Notes: generated by a model from the sequence alone, not told the origin. Positions 38,878-51,087 are shown, numbered from the stretch's first letter. The stretch: DNA of 64,000 bases from Flaccisagitta enflata (GCA_965153355.1 OZ231127.1:41850001-41914000), one strand, 5' to 3'. Program-made: numbers and translations.

Positions 38878-39003
38878 AACAAGGCCGGATACACGGCAAT
38901 CCAGTTGCGAAAAGTTGGGCAGGAGAAGTAATGTGAAAACCGCTCAGAAATAGAAAATGTGAAGGACCGACATGGCAAGGTGCAGAGTTGCGTGTTGGCA
39001 ACT
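38878..39003 (+). mobile_element. Short family A element
   Basis: AACAAGGCCGGATACACGGC, CAGTTGCGAAAAGTTGGGCA, a vestigial GACC tract (GGACCGACATGG), CAAGGTGCAGAG and the hairpin AGTTGCGTGTTGGCAACT before AAAAAG. Both ends have moved from AGTCGCG to AGTTGC, which fits co-variation. Confidence 0.88.
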
Positions 39004-39090
39004 AAAAAGAGAGAACATGTGCATTTTATGGAGTAACCGGTGACGGGTTACACGGAAGGACATGATGGCCTCTCCAAAGAAAAAGAAGGC

Positions 39091-39209
39091 GAAGAAGAAG
39101 AAAAAGAAGAAGAAGAAGAAGAAGAAGAAGAAGAAGAAGAAGAAGAAGAAGAAGAAGAAGAAGAAGAAGAAGAAGAAGAAGAAGAAAAAGAAGAAGAAAA
39201 AGAAGAAGC
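39091..39209. repeat. (AAG)n microsatellite
   Basis: About 38 AAG units with AAA interruptions at the right. Confidence 0.95.
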
Positions 39210-39256
39210 AGGCCTGTTTATTGTTCCACATCCCCCCCCCCCTTGTGGAGAGGGGA

Positions 39257-39781
39257 AACAAGTCATCCAAGGATCGCACATGGTCAGCGGTACCCGATGC
39301 CCTGCTTGGAGTTATTAGCTGAAGAAGTAGAGTGAGAGCAGGGCGGCGGCCCCAAAGGTCTTCTTAGGTTTCATCATTTTTCCATGTTATTCAATGGGAA
39401 ATATGCTTTTTCAGTTGTGGACACGCAACTCTAGAAGAGGCTTTGTCCGTCGGTCCGTCGGTCCGTCGGTCCGTCGGTCCGTGGTGATCAAGTTGAAAAC
39501 GAGCATTTTTGATACTTTTTGTGTATGTTTGAGTGTTGGAGGTGGGTTGGGGTGTGGATGGGGCTTGGATGCCCCTGCCCACCCGTCCGCAACTATATTG
39601 TGACCCCGCGTCACTTGTTTTTGTAAATTTTACATGTTATTCAATGGGAAGTTTGCTTTTTGTCTATTTCTCATGTTATTCAATGGGAATTTGAGGCTTG
39701 AGAAGCCTTGGGGGGATGTACAGACATACGGTTCTCGGTTCTCGGTTCTCCCGTGTCCTACAGGACATCGGCCCTTTGCCC
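39257..39781 (+). mobile_element. Family B element, copy 3, interrupted by family A
   Basis: Starts AACAAGTCATCCAAGGATCG with the GCCCTGCT...AGCAGGGC hairpin and ends TCCTACAGGACATCGGCCCT then TTGCCC next to AAAAAG. The left palindrome arm is mostly lost. A family A copy (39413-39619) sits in the ATTCAATGGGAA core, so family A inserted later. Confidence 0.88.
39413..39619 (-). mobile_element. Family A element inside family B copy 3
   Basis: In element orientation it starts AACAAGTGACGCGGGGTCAC, then AGTTGCGGACGGGTGGGCAG, a GACG/GACC tract, GCCTCTTCTAGAG and the hairpin AGTTGCGTGTCCACAACT. Flanked by T runs on the + strand. Confidence 0.9.
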
Positions 39782-40044
39782 AAAAAGGGAGAAAGGGAAG
39801 GAAAATATAACTTTTGACAGTAACAAATCATAAAACATAATAAGTAAAACTCAATCTAACACTATTATTACTCTGTTTTAGTGCTTTATGGGGAAGAAAA
39901 TCATAGATTTTGTAACATGACGCAATGTGTCAACGGGGAGAAAATCAAAGCAGGGGGGAGGGGAAATCATCAAAGGTTATGGAACTTTATACACCCCTGA
40001 GAAGAAGAATAAGAGGAACAAAAGGAAAAAAGAAAAAACAGAAA

Positions 40045-40178
40045 AATCAAGGCCGGATACATGCCGGACACCAGTTGTGGACGGGTGAGCAGGGGTGAAA
40101 TTGCGCGTTGGAATGTACCAACAGACTGATGGACCAACAAACAGACAAATCCTCTCATTGAGTCACCAGTCTTCGACT
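40045..40178 (+). mobile_element. Degenerate family A element
   Basis: AATCAAGGCCGGATACATGC and CAGTTGTGGACGGGTGAGCA form a clear left end. The right side (ACCAACAGACTG, CTCTCATTGAG) is eroded and the hairpin weak. Confidence 0.65.
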
Positions 40179-40367
40179 TAAGGAAAAAAATAGGAAAATG
40201 ATTAAGAAAGAATGAGGGGCCACCGTCGCGTGCTCCGTTTTACAAATAACAATAAAGGCAGCTATCGCCTTCCAAAGAAAAGTCGTAAATTGGAGCCTTC
40301 TTTTCAGTGCATGTTCTTCTGTGAGTGTATCTCATGCTGTCTGAAAGACTGCCTGTTTGAATGTGTA

Positions 40368-40561
<194 letters not shown>

Positions 40562-40939
40562 TTTCAAGGGTAAAATATAAGAAAATATATTTTTGAGGAA
40601 AAAAGGTTTTGTTTCAAAAATTCAAATTACGCAATTTGACTTTTTTCTTAAAAAAAAATTATCTCTCATATTTGATATATAGCTACAATTAGTAGTATGG
40701 ATGTGATAGATGAATGAAATAATTGATGAAGAATGAGCACTTCTCAAAGCTTTTGTTTTGAGCTTTTTTGACAATTTTCAACTCAACCGTGAACAACCGA
40801 TGAACCAACCAACCAAACAACAGACAGAACATTTCATAGAAGTGAAAATGAAATGATTGAGTTCATCCAGGCAACTCAATGCGTCATCTGCACAATTTGA
40901 GCACAGGTGTAACGGACAAGCAAACGAACAGATGGAGGG

Positions 40940-41041
40940 ACAGATGGACAGTCAGACAAACAGATGAATGGAGGAATGGAAAAACAGACAGATGGATTGA
41001 AGGATGGACGGACCCACTTATAGAGATGTGATGATGCATCT
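40940..41041 (+). mobile_element. Family A right-end fragment
   Basis: GACAGATGG and GGACGGACCCACTTATAGAG lead to the hairpin AGATGTGATGATGCATCT, an AGATGCG-type end like those at 52649 and 61012. No clear left end. Confidence 0.5.
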
Positions 41042-41180
41042 GAAAAGAGAAAGAAGATAAAACAAGAATAAGATATAAATGAAAAAAAAGAAAGAAAGAA
41101 GGCTAGTACCCCATGGATCATTACATTTCAATTTGATAAGCCTTAATAATCCTACCCCTCTTCTGCTCTCCTCTTCCATC

Positions 41181-41398
41181 AACTTCTTCTTCTTCTTCTA
41201 TTTCTTCTTCATCGTCTTCTTCTTCCTCATCTTCTTCTTCTTCCTCATCCTCTTCTTCTTCTTCTTCTTCTTCTTCTTCTTCTTCTTCTTCTTCTTCTTC
41301 TTCTTCTTCTTCTTCTTCTTCTTCTTCTTCTTCTTCTTCTATTTCTTCTTCCTCTTGTGTTTCTTCTTCTTCTTCTTGTGCTTCTTCTTCTTTTTCTT
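41181..41398. repeat. (TTC)n microsatellite
   Basis: About 70 TTC units with CTC and GTG interruptions. Confidence 0.95.
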
Positions 41399-41429
41399 CT
41401 CCCTCTGATTGTACAACTGTCTTTTTTTC

Positions 41430-41612
41430 GTTGCGTCCCACGCGAGCGACGCAACTCTGTACTGCGCTCTGTCGGTCTGTCTGTCGGTACATCAGTTCAT
41501 CGGTACGTCCATCACACTTAGCTTTTTTTTAGCATTTTCGTCTTTAGCTTTAATGCTCCTGCCCAAACAATCAAGTGACCTCAAATACAGCCCCTACCCG
41601 CCTGCACGCAAC
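41430..41612 (-). mobile_element. Family A element
   Basis: GTTGCGTC...GACGCAAC forms the terminal stem on the + strand. GGTC/GGTAC units follow, then TGCTCCTGCCC, TGACCTCAAATACAGCCCCT and ACCCGCCTGCACGCAACT. The outermost AACAAGGCC terminus is missing. Confidence 0.75.
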
Positions 41613-41820
41613 TCCCTCATTCATGGTCTTCTTTTAAGAATCACTTTGTTCTTCTTCTTGGTTTTCTTTTGTTTTTTATTGTTCTTGATCTTGCTCTTGT
41701 TCTTGTTCTTGTTCTTGTTCATCCTCTTCCTCTCCTTATTCTTCCTCTCAGTCATTTATAATTATATTCGACGGCATCTACCATTCCATTCCAAATTCAG
41801 TCTTCTTTGTCTATTTTTTT

Positions 41821-41942
41821 TCCTTCTTCTTTTTCTTCTTCTTCTTCTTCTTCTTCTTCTTCTTCTTCTTCTTCTTCTTCTTCTTCTTCTTCTTCTTCTT
41901 CTTCTTCTTCTTCTTCTCCTTCTTCCTCTTCTTCTTCCTCTT
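41821..41942. repeat. (TTC)n microsatellite
   Basis: About 35 pure TTC units with a CCTC-interrupted end. Confidence 0.95.
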
Positions 41943-42059
41943 CATCAATTCCGTCCACCTCTCACATGTCTCGTAGCTCTGTCCATCTCTTTCCCTATCT
42001 TTTTTTCTCAAATTTCGGTTATTTTTGTCACAAAACTGATGATATGAAGTCATACAGAG

Positions 42060-43250
42060 ATTAGGGAATTAAGCTTATACGACACACCGCTAACGTTGAC
42101 GAAGGTTTTTTTCTTAATCAAGATTCGAAGGGCTTTCCAATGATGTAATGTTCAATGCTTAAAATCGAATTCTCAAATTCACATGTTTTGGAGGGTGCCT
42201 TCCGAAAGACCATGAAAATGGCCATAACACCGATCATCATGTTAAGTCATTCTTTGTTATGTTAAATGTGTACTTCTGTAGTTCGGCCCCTGCAGCGCAG
42301 AAACTGCATCTTCATTTTCAGTGAAAGCGTAAAGTACACATGGGGTTGAATGGACGCACAGGCAGACGAATGGACAAACCCTCTTAGAGAGATGCGGGAT
42401 CATGTATTCATACTACAACCACCTTGTCCTATACATGGGCAACATGTGGCACAAAAATAAACATACAGAAAAACAACTTTGCATTTTACATTTCATTTCG
42501 CAAGGAGCTTAACAAAGACATAAGTAGGCCCGCTTAGCAACGCGTTGGGGGAGGCATCTAAAAGTAGAATAGAGAATAAAGATGAAGAAGATAAATAATG
42601 GTGGGTAAGAAGAACAGAAGGATAGAGGAACATTTTAGTTGCGCATCAACGAAAAGAAGGTTTTTTTTTCGAATGTGATAAATGGATGGACGGCCAAGGA
42701 AGGCCATCCAACCTCAGAAAACCCTTTCATGCATTTGTGACTATCGATATAATATATCTTGTGAGCGATGATGATTGAATGAAATATTTAACATATTCGG
42801 ATTTTGTCAAAAAGTTATTATGGAAAGTTGGAAACATATGGTATGGTTAATTGAGTAGGTCCACAACGCGTCATATGGCCATGCTTATGATTTATGATAT
42901 CCGATTCACAGTGTCACTATGTATCCGTATGTTTGTGTGTTTGTATTTGCCATATGTTTGGGCATGTAATGCGTGTGTTTTAGTCCGTGTATGTATTATC
43001 TCTCACTGTTATATTCTTTTAGTTGTAACGACACAAACGTAAACTACATTCTGAACTCGATTTAACAACCGTCACAACTCTAGAGATTTTGTCAGATGAG
43101 CCAAACAAATATTCTTTCAAGGCTACGTTGGTACAAATGTATTAAACATATCGCTCCGTTTGCTTGCTACATATATCATTCACTCTCTCGTTCATCGGTC
43201 AGTTCGTCTGTCTACGTTCTTTTACTGTATCACATGTTAAAAAACTTATG
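42060..43250. other. Unique region, no gene seen; faint family A remnant
   Basis: A degenerate GGACGCACAGGCAGACGAATG followed by CTCTTAGAGAGATGCGGG at about 42352-42399 resembles an eroded family A right end. No coding exon was recognised. Confidence 0.35.
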
Positions 43251-43251
43251 A

Positions 43252-43453
<202 letters not shown>

Positions 43454-43609
43454 CTCTGACTCTGTGGCTGCTCGCCGTCCCTCGTTTATTTTCTTTTCTT
43501 GCGATTTCTTCTTTGACTCCTTCTCTCATCTATCAGGGGCCTGACAGAACCAATATTAGATTGGAAAGAAAATTTCTGACCCTCGACCTCGGACCTTTAG
43601 ACCAAAAGA

Positions 43610-43800
43610 AACAAGGCCGGATACACGGCTACCCCAGTCGCGTGCGGGTGGGCAGGGGCTGTATTTGAGGTCACTTGATCATTTGGGCAGGAGCGTTAAC
43701 GCAAGAGACAGAAAAAAAACCGGAAAAAGTAAACTGTGACGGACCGACGGACCGACGGACGGACCAACGGACCGACGGACCGACAAAGCGGGGTGTAAAA
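43610..43800 (+). mobile_element. Family A element, hairpin lost
   Basis: The left part is nearly identical to 23567-23756. The GACG/GACC tract ends in GACAAAGCGGGGTGTA, but the hairpin is replaced by AAAAAGCGC, a short 3' truncation. A natural test of whether the hairpin is needed. Confidence 0.85.
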
Positions 43801-43963
43801 AGCGCATCGGAAAAAAAGAAATCTGCATCCTTCCCCATCAGACGACAAAAAATCAGACAACCGCCTAACAAACAACAACTATTGGAGCAGAAAAACAAGA
43901 CAATTGAATTGAATAGCTTTAGAATCCTCTATGCAGTTATGCAAAATATGAATGCAAACGTGA

Positions 43964-44044
43964 CATTCATTCATTCATTCATTCATTCATTCATTCATAC
44001 ATTCATTCATTCATTCATTCATTCATTCATTCATTCATTCATTC
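43964..44044. repeat. (ATTC)n microsatellite
   Basis: About 20 ATTC units. Confidence 0.93.
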
Positions 44045-44121
44045 TCTATTTATTCATTCGCGGCCAAAAGTTGTCTCGAATTTCGTGGAGCCTTGTAGAC
44101 TAATTGTACAATCCACAAAAA

Positions 44122-44275
44122 AACAAGGCTGGATACACGGCACCCCAAATGCGGACGGTTGGGCAGGGGCAGTAATGCGAAAACCGCTCGCAATTCAAAA
44201 ACGTTACAGACCAAGGGACGAACCAACGGACGGACCGGCCAATACGGCAAGGTGAACAGTCGCTTGTCCGCGACT
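44122..44275 (+). mobile_element. Family A element
   Basis: AACAAGGCTGGATACACGGC, ATGCGGACGGTTGGGCAGGG, GGACGGACCGG, ACGGCAAGGTGAAC and the hairpin AGTCGCTTGTCCGCGACT before AAAAA. GCGGAC on the left matches the reverse complement of the hairpin 3' arm. Confidence 0.9.
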
Positions 44276-44751
44276 AAAAACCTGACAGAAAAAACTGACA
44301 TGACAAACGGTTGGAACGGGAAAGCCAATCGATCAATTGATTGATTCAAACTGATAAACATCAGAGGAAATGCTTTTAGATAACTGAGGCGAAAAATCGG
44401 GATGGATTTCTGAATGAAGTCACTTTTCTAAAATCAATGATCAATAATCATCAACCAATAGAACAGTAAGCAATGGAAATGAACAAGTGATATCGTCGCA
44501 GACGGGTGGGCAGGGGCATACATCCCCCACTCCTACCCATCCTTTTACCCACCAACAGATACGTAAACTTCACAAAATTTCGATCGAGGCGTGTTAGATT
44601 AGCGTTTTCACACTTTTTGACTCGAGCATAATAGAGAGACGTATGAAGAGATGAATTAACCAGCGGATAAACTGATTGACGGACGGACAGAGAGTCTTAA
44701 AAAGATTAAAGTGCTTTAATAAGTATTTGCGCGAATGTTAGAGTGACAGCC

Positions 44752-44898
44752 TGTCAGACTGGGTCGACTCTACACCTTGCTGTGTCGGTACGTCGGTACG
44801 TCGGTAACAAACATTTCTGAATTATGACCGGTCTTTGCATAAACTTACGGCCCCTGCCCAGCCGTCCGCGACTATCTTGCCGTGTATCTGGCCATGTT
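44752..44898 (-). mobile_element. Family A element, tail-to-tail with its neighbour
   Basis: In element orientation it starts AACATGGCCAGATACACGGC and AGTCGCGGACGGCTGGGCAG, then GACGTACCGACGTACCGACA, CAGCAAGGTGTAGAGTCG. The final stem is eroded. It belongs to the CGGCAAGGTG subfamily of 11439, 38878 and 44122. Confidence 0.8.
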
Positions 44899-44933
44899 TT
44901 AGTCTCTGTCAGCCTCTGTCTGCTTATGTCTGT

Positions 44934-45461
44934 CAATTGTTCGGGTGTGTCAATATATAAAAGATCTTTTGATCAGCTCATCATCATCAGGGAGTGTGAA
45001 GACACTAATTACAAGACACTTACCATTTTTATTTTTTTCAATTTCAATCATCTTCCGTTTTTTTAGCGCGAGTAAAGATTGTCAAAAATATATATACTTT
45101 TAGCGACTCTACCCAGTTTTGTTGAAAATGACACTGATATATCATTCAAAAAATTATGCTTTTTTTGTTACTATTATTTCTTATGAAAAGTAAAATATTT
45201 TGACCAATTCTTTTTTGATTAAAGAATAAGATAAGAAATGGGTTCTGATTTTTATTCTTATGATCAAGAATCCCGGTGCAAAACCAGCTGCACTACAATA
45301 TACAAATTAGGGGCTAAATGGAGATTTGAAAAAAACGGAAGATGAATGAAATTAAGAAAAACAAAAATGGTAAGTACCTTGAAATTAGTGTCCCAACACT
45401 CCTTGATGATGACGATCTGATCAAAAAAGTTTTTTGAATTTTGACACACCCTAGTCAATTG
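44934..45461. mobile_element. Fold-back element with about 130-bp arms
   Basis: Left-arm words CAATTG, GGGTGTGTCA, TTTTGATCAG, TCATCATCA, GGAGTGT and CACTTACCATTTTT recur in order on the opposite strand between 45461 and 45329. The internal 260 bp are AT-rich. The right end abuts a CT array (45466-45537). Confidence 0.85.

Positions 45462-45465
<4 letters not shown>

Positions 45466-45537
<72 letters not shown>
45466..45537. repeat. (CT)n microsatellite
   Basis: About 72 bp of CT right beside a fold-back element. Confidence 0.95.
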
Positions 45538-45541
<4 letters not shown>

Positions 45542-45684
45542 AGCTTTCGTTGTTAAGCCGTTTTCGTTCAAGAAAGCCCCAGGTTTTTTCCGGAAACTCG
45601 TTGGTCTTTAAAGCCGTCACGAAAAATCGATTTCTTTTCATAAATTATATACTGTTTTATTTTTCTTTAGCATTGTTCTGAGCA

Positions 45685-45746
45685 TGTTTTGTTTTGTTTT
45701 GTTTTGTTTTGTTTTGTTTTGTTTTGTTTTGTTTTGTTTTGTTTTG

Positions 45747-45775
<29 letters not shown>
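45685..45775. repeat. (GTTTT)n pentanucleotide array
   Basis: About 18 perfect GTTTT units. Confidence 0.95.
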
Positions 45776-45781
<6 letters not shown>

Positions 45782-46115
45782 AAAAGAAAAGCTTACTTTT
45801 TTACAAGACTGATCTTGCGCCATAAATTGTATTTTATATGAGTCTTGATCATATGTTAGGGCACCCTGATTTTATTCTTTATATGTTGGGTATTACAATG
45901 ATCTACGATCATTTCTTGCCTTTTCTCCAGAATTTTCGTTTATGGCCTTTGGAACGGGCATATCGCTCGTTTCTTCATTGAGTTTTTAGGGATGGATTGA
46001 TTTTTAAGCTGCAACGTCATACTTTTCTATGGCACAGCCATTCCTTTCTTTGGTGGTGATCGATTATGTTATATCAGTCCCTATGTCACTAAATTGCGAA
46101 CATTAAGTGCGTTTT

Positions 46116-46240
46116 AGGTGCACCTGCGTACCTTTATAACCGGTCATACATGTCTGTTGGTTGGTTGGTCAGTCAGTCAGTAGGTAGTAGGTTGGTTCGC
46201 CACGAAAATGTTTCATAATCCACACGGCATGATTCTTTCG
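46116..46240 (-). mobile_element. Degenerate family A element (AAGTAGGCC type)
   Basis: AGGTGCACCTGCGTACCT followed by TTATAACCGG, TTGGTTGGTTGGTCAGTC and CACACGGCATGATTC parallels the copy at 30980-31089. The far left end is eroded. Confidence 0.55.
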
Positions 46241-46943
46241 AACATTTTATCATCCTTTTATTCATTTATTCAATCATCAATTCATTCATTAATTCCTTCA
46301 TTTACTCATTCATTCGATCTTTCATTAATTCGTTCATTCATTCATGAATGAATGAAAGACATTCATTCATAGAATCGTTCATTCATGGGAAACGTTCATA
46401 AAATGAAAAAAACGGATATCAAGAAAAAAGATTTACTTCTCCGTTTATATTCGGTTTTCTCAAATCTCGATAAGCAGAAGCTGTAACAGGGGATTTTTCA
46501 TAAACGAAAATTCCGCTTCCAAACGAAAAATCGATTGTAATTCGCACTCGATTCAGGGTGAGGGACAACGAGGAGCGAGCTTGATTCTTATTTAAGAATG
46601 AGGAAGAGCAAGCTTCCGAAAGAGAAGCTCCAAATCGTTTGGACCTTGACCTCGATTGGCAAAACTGGTACATACAAATCATCTTCATCGGTCCATAACG
46701 TCCCATGATACAAAATATAGCCGAGTGCTGCATGCGAGGGTAATTTGAAGGGAGGGATTCTGAAGATAGCTTTTACCGTTTCCTAGGATTGGAAAGGGCT
46801 CAAGTCCTTTTTAGAGGCGTGTTTACAGTTGAGTAAACGGGGTTGTGTTACAGTTGAGTATTCCTTCCTCCCCCCCCCCTCCTTAGGTGGGGAGGAATAA
46901 AATCAAAGACATTGGAGATTGGGAAAAAGTCAAAGGCTAGAAA
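46241..46943. other. Mostly unique region; one orphan open frame
   Basis: Diverged ATTC units lie at 46255-46380. A 104-codon open frame on the minus strand (46419-46733) is not made of simple repeat, but shows no known motif and no good splice or start context, so it is not called a gene. Confidence 0.35.
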
Positions 46944-48687
46944 AACAAGGCCAACACCTATAAGTCGCGTGCAGGACACAAATAACTGAACTGACCTGAC
47001 TCCTTATTGTATCTTTTTATTGAAAATCAGACTTAAACCAGACCCAAACCAGTCCAAAACCAGACTCAAACCAGACTCAAACCAGACTCAAACCAGAATT
47101 AAACCAGACCTAAACCAGACATAAACCATTTTAAACCAGACATAAACCAGACCTAAACCAGACCTAAACCAGACATAAATCAGACATGAACCATACTTTA
47201 ACCAGACTTAAACCAGACTCAAGCCAGACTCAAACCAGACTCAAACCAGACTTAAACCAGACTCAAACCAGACTCAAACCAGACATAAACCAGACTTAAA
47301 CCAGACTTAAACCAGACTTAAACCAGACTTAAACCAGAATTAAACCAGCAGACTTAAACCAGCAGACTTAAACCAGCAGACTTAAACCAGCAGACTTAAA
47401 CCAGCAGACTTAAACCAGCAGACTTAAACCAGCAGACTTAAACCAGCAGACTTAAACCAGCAGACTTAAACCAGCAGACTTAAACCAGCAGACTCAAACC
47501 AGCAGACTCAAACCAGCAGACTCAAACCAGCAGACTCAAACCAGCAGACTCAAACCAGCAGACTCAAACCAGCAGACTTAAACCAGCAGACAAACCAGCA
47601 GACTTAAACCAGCAGACCTAAACCAGCAGACCTAAACCAGCAGACTTAAACCAGCAGACTTAAACCAGCAGATTTAAACCAGCAGACTTGAACCAGCAGA
47701 CTTGAACCAGCAGACTAGAACCAGCAGACTAAAACCAGCAGACTAAAACCAGCAGACTAAAACTAGCAGACTAAAACCAGCAGACTTAAACCAGCAGACA
47801 TAAACCAGCAGACTTAAACCAGCAGACTTAAACCAGCAGACTAAAACCAGCAGACTTAAACCAGCAGACTTAAACCGGCAGACCTAAACCAGCAGACTTA
47901 AACCAGCCGACTTAACCAGCAGACCTAAACCAGCTGACCTAAATCAGCCGACATAAACCAGCCAACCCAAACATGTTATATGACCAAAAATGACCTGAAA
48001 TGTTCCAAAATGACTTAAAATGACTTAAAACTGTTCTAAATGCCCCAAAAACGACACAAATGACTTAAATGAACAAAGTGACATAAATGATCAAAAATGA
48101 CCAAAAATGACTAAAAGCAACCAAAAATGACCAAAAGCAACCAAAAATGACCATAGACAACTAAAAAATGACTCAAAATAACTCCAGATGACCCAAATTG
48201 ACCAAAAAAGCAAAGTGTTATTAAAAACTACAAAAGCCAAAAAAAAAATCTTAAAGTGACTTATAGTGCTTTCACACTCAAGGAAAAAACATGATAATCA
48301 TGTTTTTCCAATGAATAAAACCTTATTATCAGGATTTCTTCCTTGAGCGTGAAAGCACTGTTAGAATGAGTTAGAATGACTTAGAATGACTTAGAATGAC
48401 TTAGAATGACTTAAAAAACATAGAATGACTTAAAATGACTTAAAATGACTTATAATAACATAAAATGACAAAATTGACAAAAAATGACAAAATCACTTAA
48501 GTGACTTAAATTAACTGAAATTGACTTAGAATGACTTAAAATGACTTAGAATGACTTAAAATGACATAAAATACCCTAAAATGACGTAAAACAACGAAAA
48601 AAAGCTAAGTGTTACCGACGGACCGACCGACCGACCGACCGACCGACCGACCGACGGAGCGGGTTATAGAGTCGCGTGCACGCGACT
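46944..48687 (+). mobile_element. Largest family A element (AACACCTATA subfamily)
   Basis: Starts AACAAGGCCAACACCTATAA and AGTCGCGTGCAGGACA. It then has blocks of AAACCAGACTC (11 bp), AAACCAGCAGACTT (14 bp, about 40 copies) and AATGACTTAA/AATGACCAAA (about 10 bp), a GACC tract, GAGCGGGTTATAGAG and the palindrome AGTCGCGTGCACGCGACT before AAAAAA. It contains a nested MITE. Inverted relative to its homologue at 26168-27752. Confidence 0.93.
48264..48360. mobile_element. Tiny palindromic MITE nested in family A
   Basis: AGTGCTTTCACACTCAAGGA is inverted at the right (TCCTTGAGCGTGAAAGCACT) with one mismatch. The flanks read TTA on both sides, a possible 3-bp target duplication as for PIF/Harbinger elements. 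Under 100 bp long. Confidence 0.85.
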
Positions 48688-49039
48688 AAAAAAATAAAAG
48701 ATGGCGAAGGTGATATGTTTACACATTACGTAAGTCGACGATCATCCCACCTGGTTTGGATATTTTTCTTTCTTGGAAAACGGTCACCATGTCACCGATA
48801 AATGGGAAAAATGGATCTTGTACAATGGGATTCGACCAGTCCGTGTTGTTGTAAGATTCTGAGCTGCAACTTGTAAGCGTCAGCGTCGCGTGAGCAGTTT
48901 ATGGTCGATGGTGCCCTTTACTATCTTGGAATAAATAAAAGTCCAGGACATTTTGTCATATTTCAGCTTTGATATACATGATTTTATACCAGTAAAGGCG
49001 GCTCTCGCCGACCGGAAAAAAATCGTAAGGGCTGTTTTA

Positions 49040-49056
49040 TGTGTGTGTGTGTGTGT

Positions 49057-49131
<75 letters not shown>

Positions 49132-49684
49132 TCTCACCCTCTCTCTCTCTGTCTCCCTCCCGTGCTCTCTCCCTCTCTCCTTCCCTCCCCCTCCCTCCCT
49201 CCCTCCCTTTCTCCCACCTCCTCTCCCTCTCTCCCTTGCTCCCTCCCTTTCCCTCACCCTCCCCCTCCAACTCTCTCTCCTCTCCTCTCCCTCCCTCTCC
49301 CTCCCTCCTCTCTCTCCCTCCCCTCCCTCTCTCCTCTCCTCTCCCTCCTCTCTCTCCCTCCCTTTCCCTCCCCCTCACCCTCTCCTCCCCCTGTCCTTCC
49401 CTCAATCTCTCCCTCCCCCCCTTCCTCCCTCTCTCTCCCTCTCTCCCTTCTTTTCCCTCCCCTCCCTCCCTCTCTCTCTGTCCCTCCTTCCCCCTCTCTC
49501 TTTCCTCCCCTTCCCCCTCTCCCTCCTACTCTCCCTCTCCCTCCCTCCCTCTCCCTCCCTCCCCCCTCCCCCTCTCCCTCCCTCTCCCACCCTCCCTTAC
49601 TCCTTCTCCCACCCTCCCTATCTCCCTCCTCTCCCTCCCTCTCCTTCCCTCTCTCTCTCTCCCTCTCCCTCCCTTCCTCTGCCC
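49040..49684. repeat. (GT)n array followed by a CT-only tract of about 550 bp
   Basis: GT (49040-49130) switches to CT and then CCCTCC/CTCCCTCC polypyrimidine with almost no purine on the + strand. All three forward frames are open (Ser/Leu/Pro-rich) but this is low-complexity sequence. Confidence 0.95.
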
Positions 49685-49689
49685 TCCGC

Positions 49690-50524
49690 TGAACTCATTT
49701 TTACAGTTATTTAGGGCTCAAAATTGAGATCGATGAAAAATAAAGATCTTTGAGAAAAATGCGGAAAATGTGAAAAAATAAAAAAAGATTAAAAAATTCA
49801 TAGCGCCTAAAGTATTGGTCCGACAGTGCCCTGCTTTTTTCCAGAAGGTGTAAAAAAGTGCCCTCTTTCACCCTGTACCAATTTCAACCCCAGCCTCGGG
49901 CGAGCCTAGTCGTGACCCAACTTCCTCAAAACATCTCAAGCGAAAATGGAAAAAATTAATTCCTAAGCGAAACTCAAAAAATCGAAAAACGTTTTTCGAT
50001 TTTTTTCCCAATAAAAATTGGTGACCAAAATGAAGCCAAGAAACAGGGCCAGCAAATGGCGCCAAGATGAGACTCAAATCTTTATCCATTTAGATTTTTC
50101 ATCAAAATAACTGAAAATGTTGATTTCAGGAAATGATCAAATTTGAAATAAGATTATTCCTTTATCAAGCTTGGACTTTTATTTTTTCCAAGATAGTATA
50201 TGGAAATCTAAATGATGTGATTGTGGGAAAGAGCAGAGGCCCTTAAGACACCATGAGGTTAGGGGATCAGCTTGTATGCTATGATTTGAACCTGAAGGCT
50301 GAATTATACTCTTTAACCATCACACAACAATGCAAATTTTCAAAAGTTTTTTTATGAGGGGATATGGATCATACCACGCTCTTTAATTAAAGCAAGTTGC
50401 CCACTTACGCCAACGTTTACTATACGTGAATAGTGAATGAAACTCAACAATAGAATATCTTGACCTTTGAAGTTTGGACATTCCATAAAAAGGCTATAAT
50501 ACCAAAAATGAAAAAAAGGGGGAA
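49690..50524. other. AT-rich unique region, no gene seen
   Basis: No exon or element ends recognised. Near 49980-50010 AAAAATCGAAAAACG and CGTTTTTCGATTTTT form a perfect short palindrome. Confidence 0.4.
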
Positions 50525-51087
50525 AACTAGTCATCCAAGGATCGCTCATGGTCAGCGGTACCCGATGCCCTGCTTGGAGTGATTAGCTACAAAAGTGGAG
50601 TGAGAGCAGGGCAGCGGCCCCAAAGGGCCGATGTCCTGTAGGACACAGGGGTGAATTTCCAGACGTCCTGAGAAGGCACATTTGAGGCTTCTGGGGCTAC
50701 TTTCCTTGTTATTCAATGAGAACATTGAATTTTTTTTTATCTTATTGTCAATTTTCTATGTTATTCAATCTGAATTTTACATTTATTTCAAATTTTTGTC
50801 AATTTTCCAAGTTATTCAATAGGAATTTCCCATATTTTTACCTTATAGTAAATTTTATGTTTTATTCAATGGGAGTTTCAAATTTTTTTCATTTCTTTAT
50901 CAATTTTCCATGTTATTCAAAGGGAATTTTGCATTTCTTCAATTTTCCATGTTATTCAATGGGAACATAAGGCTCAGAAGCTTTGGTGAGGGGGGGGACG
51001 GACGGACGTACGGACGTATAGACCGACGGACGTCTGGAAATTCACCCCTGTGTCCTACAGGACATCGGCCCTTTGGGGCCGCTGCCC
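50525..51087 (+). mobile_element. Family B palindromic element, copy 4
   Basis: Starts AACTAGTCATCCAAGGATCG with the GCCCTGCT...AGCAGGGC hairpin. The left arm has CCTGTAGGACACAGGGGTGA then TTTCCAGACGTCC; the right has GGACGTCTGGAAA and its matching arm. The core is ~65-bp units with TTTTCCATGTTATTCAATGG. Ends CTGCCC next to AAAAAG. An A-rich GAAAAA tract follows (51095-51260). Confidence 0.92.

Noticed and set aside
41409-42047. A 212-codon Leu/Phe-rich frame that looks like a membrane protein
   Set aside because: Composed of a family A remnant plus TTC arrays; hydrophobicity is due to the repeat.
46419-46733. Minus-strand 104-codon open frame
   Set aside because: Non-repetitive, but no motif, splice sites or start context support it as a gene; left as unexplained.
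46944-47980. CRISPR-like array of regularly spaced repeats
   Set aside because: These are head-to-tail 11- and 14-bp minisatellite units without unique spacers, in eukaryotic sequence.
48953-49714. Open frames of over 200 codons rich in Pro, Ser and Leu
   Set aside because: They come from a GT array and a CT-only tract, and all three forward frames are open, as expected when stop codons cannot form.
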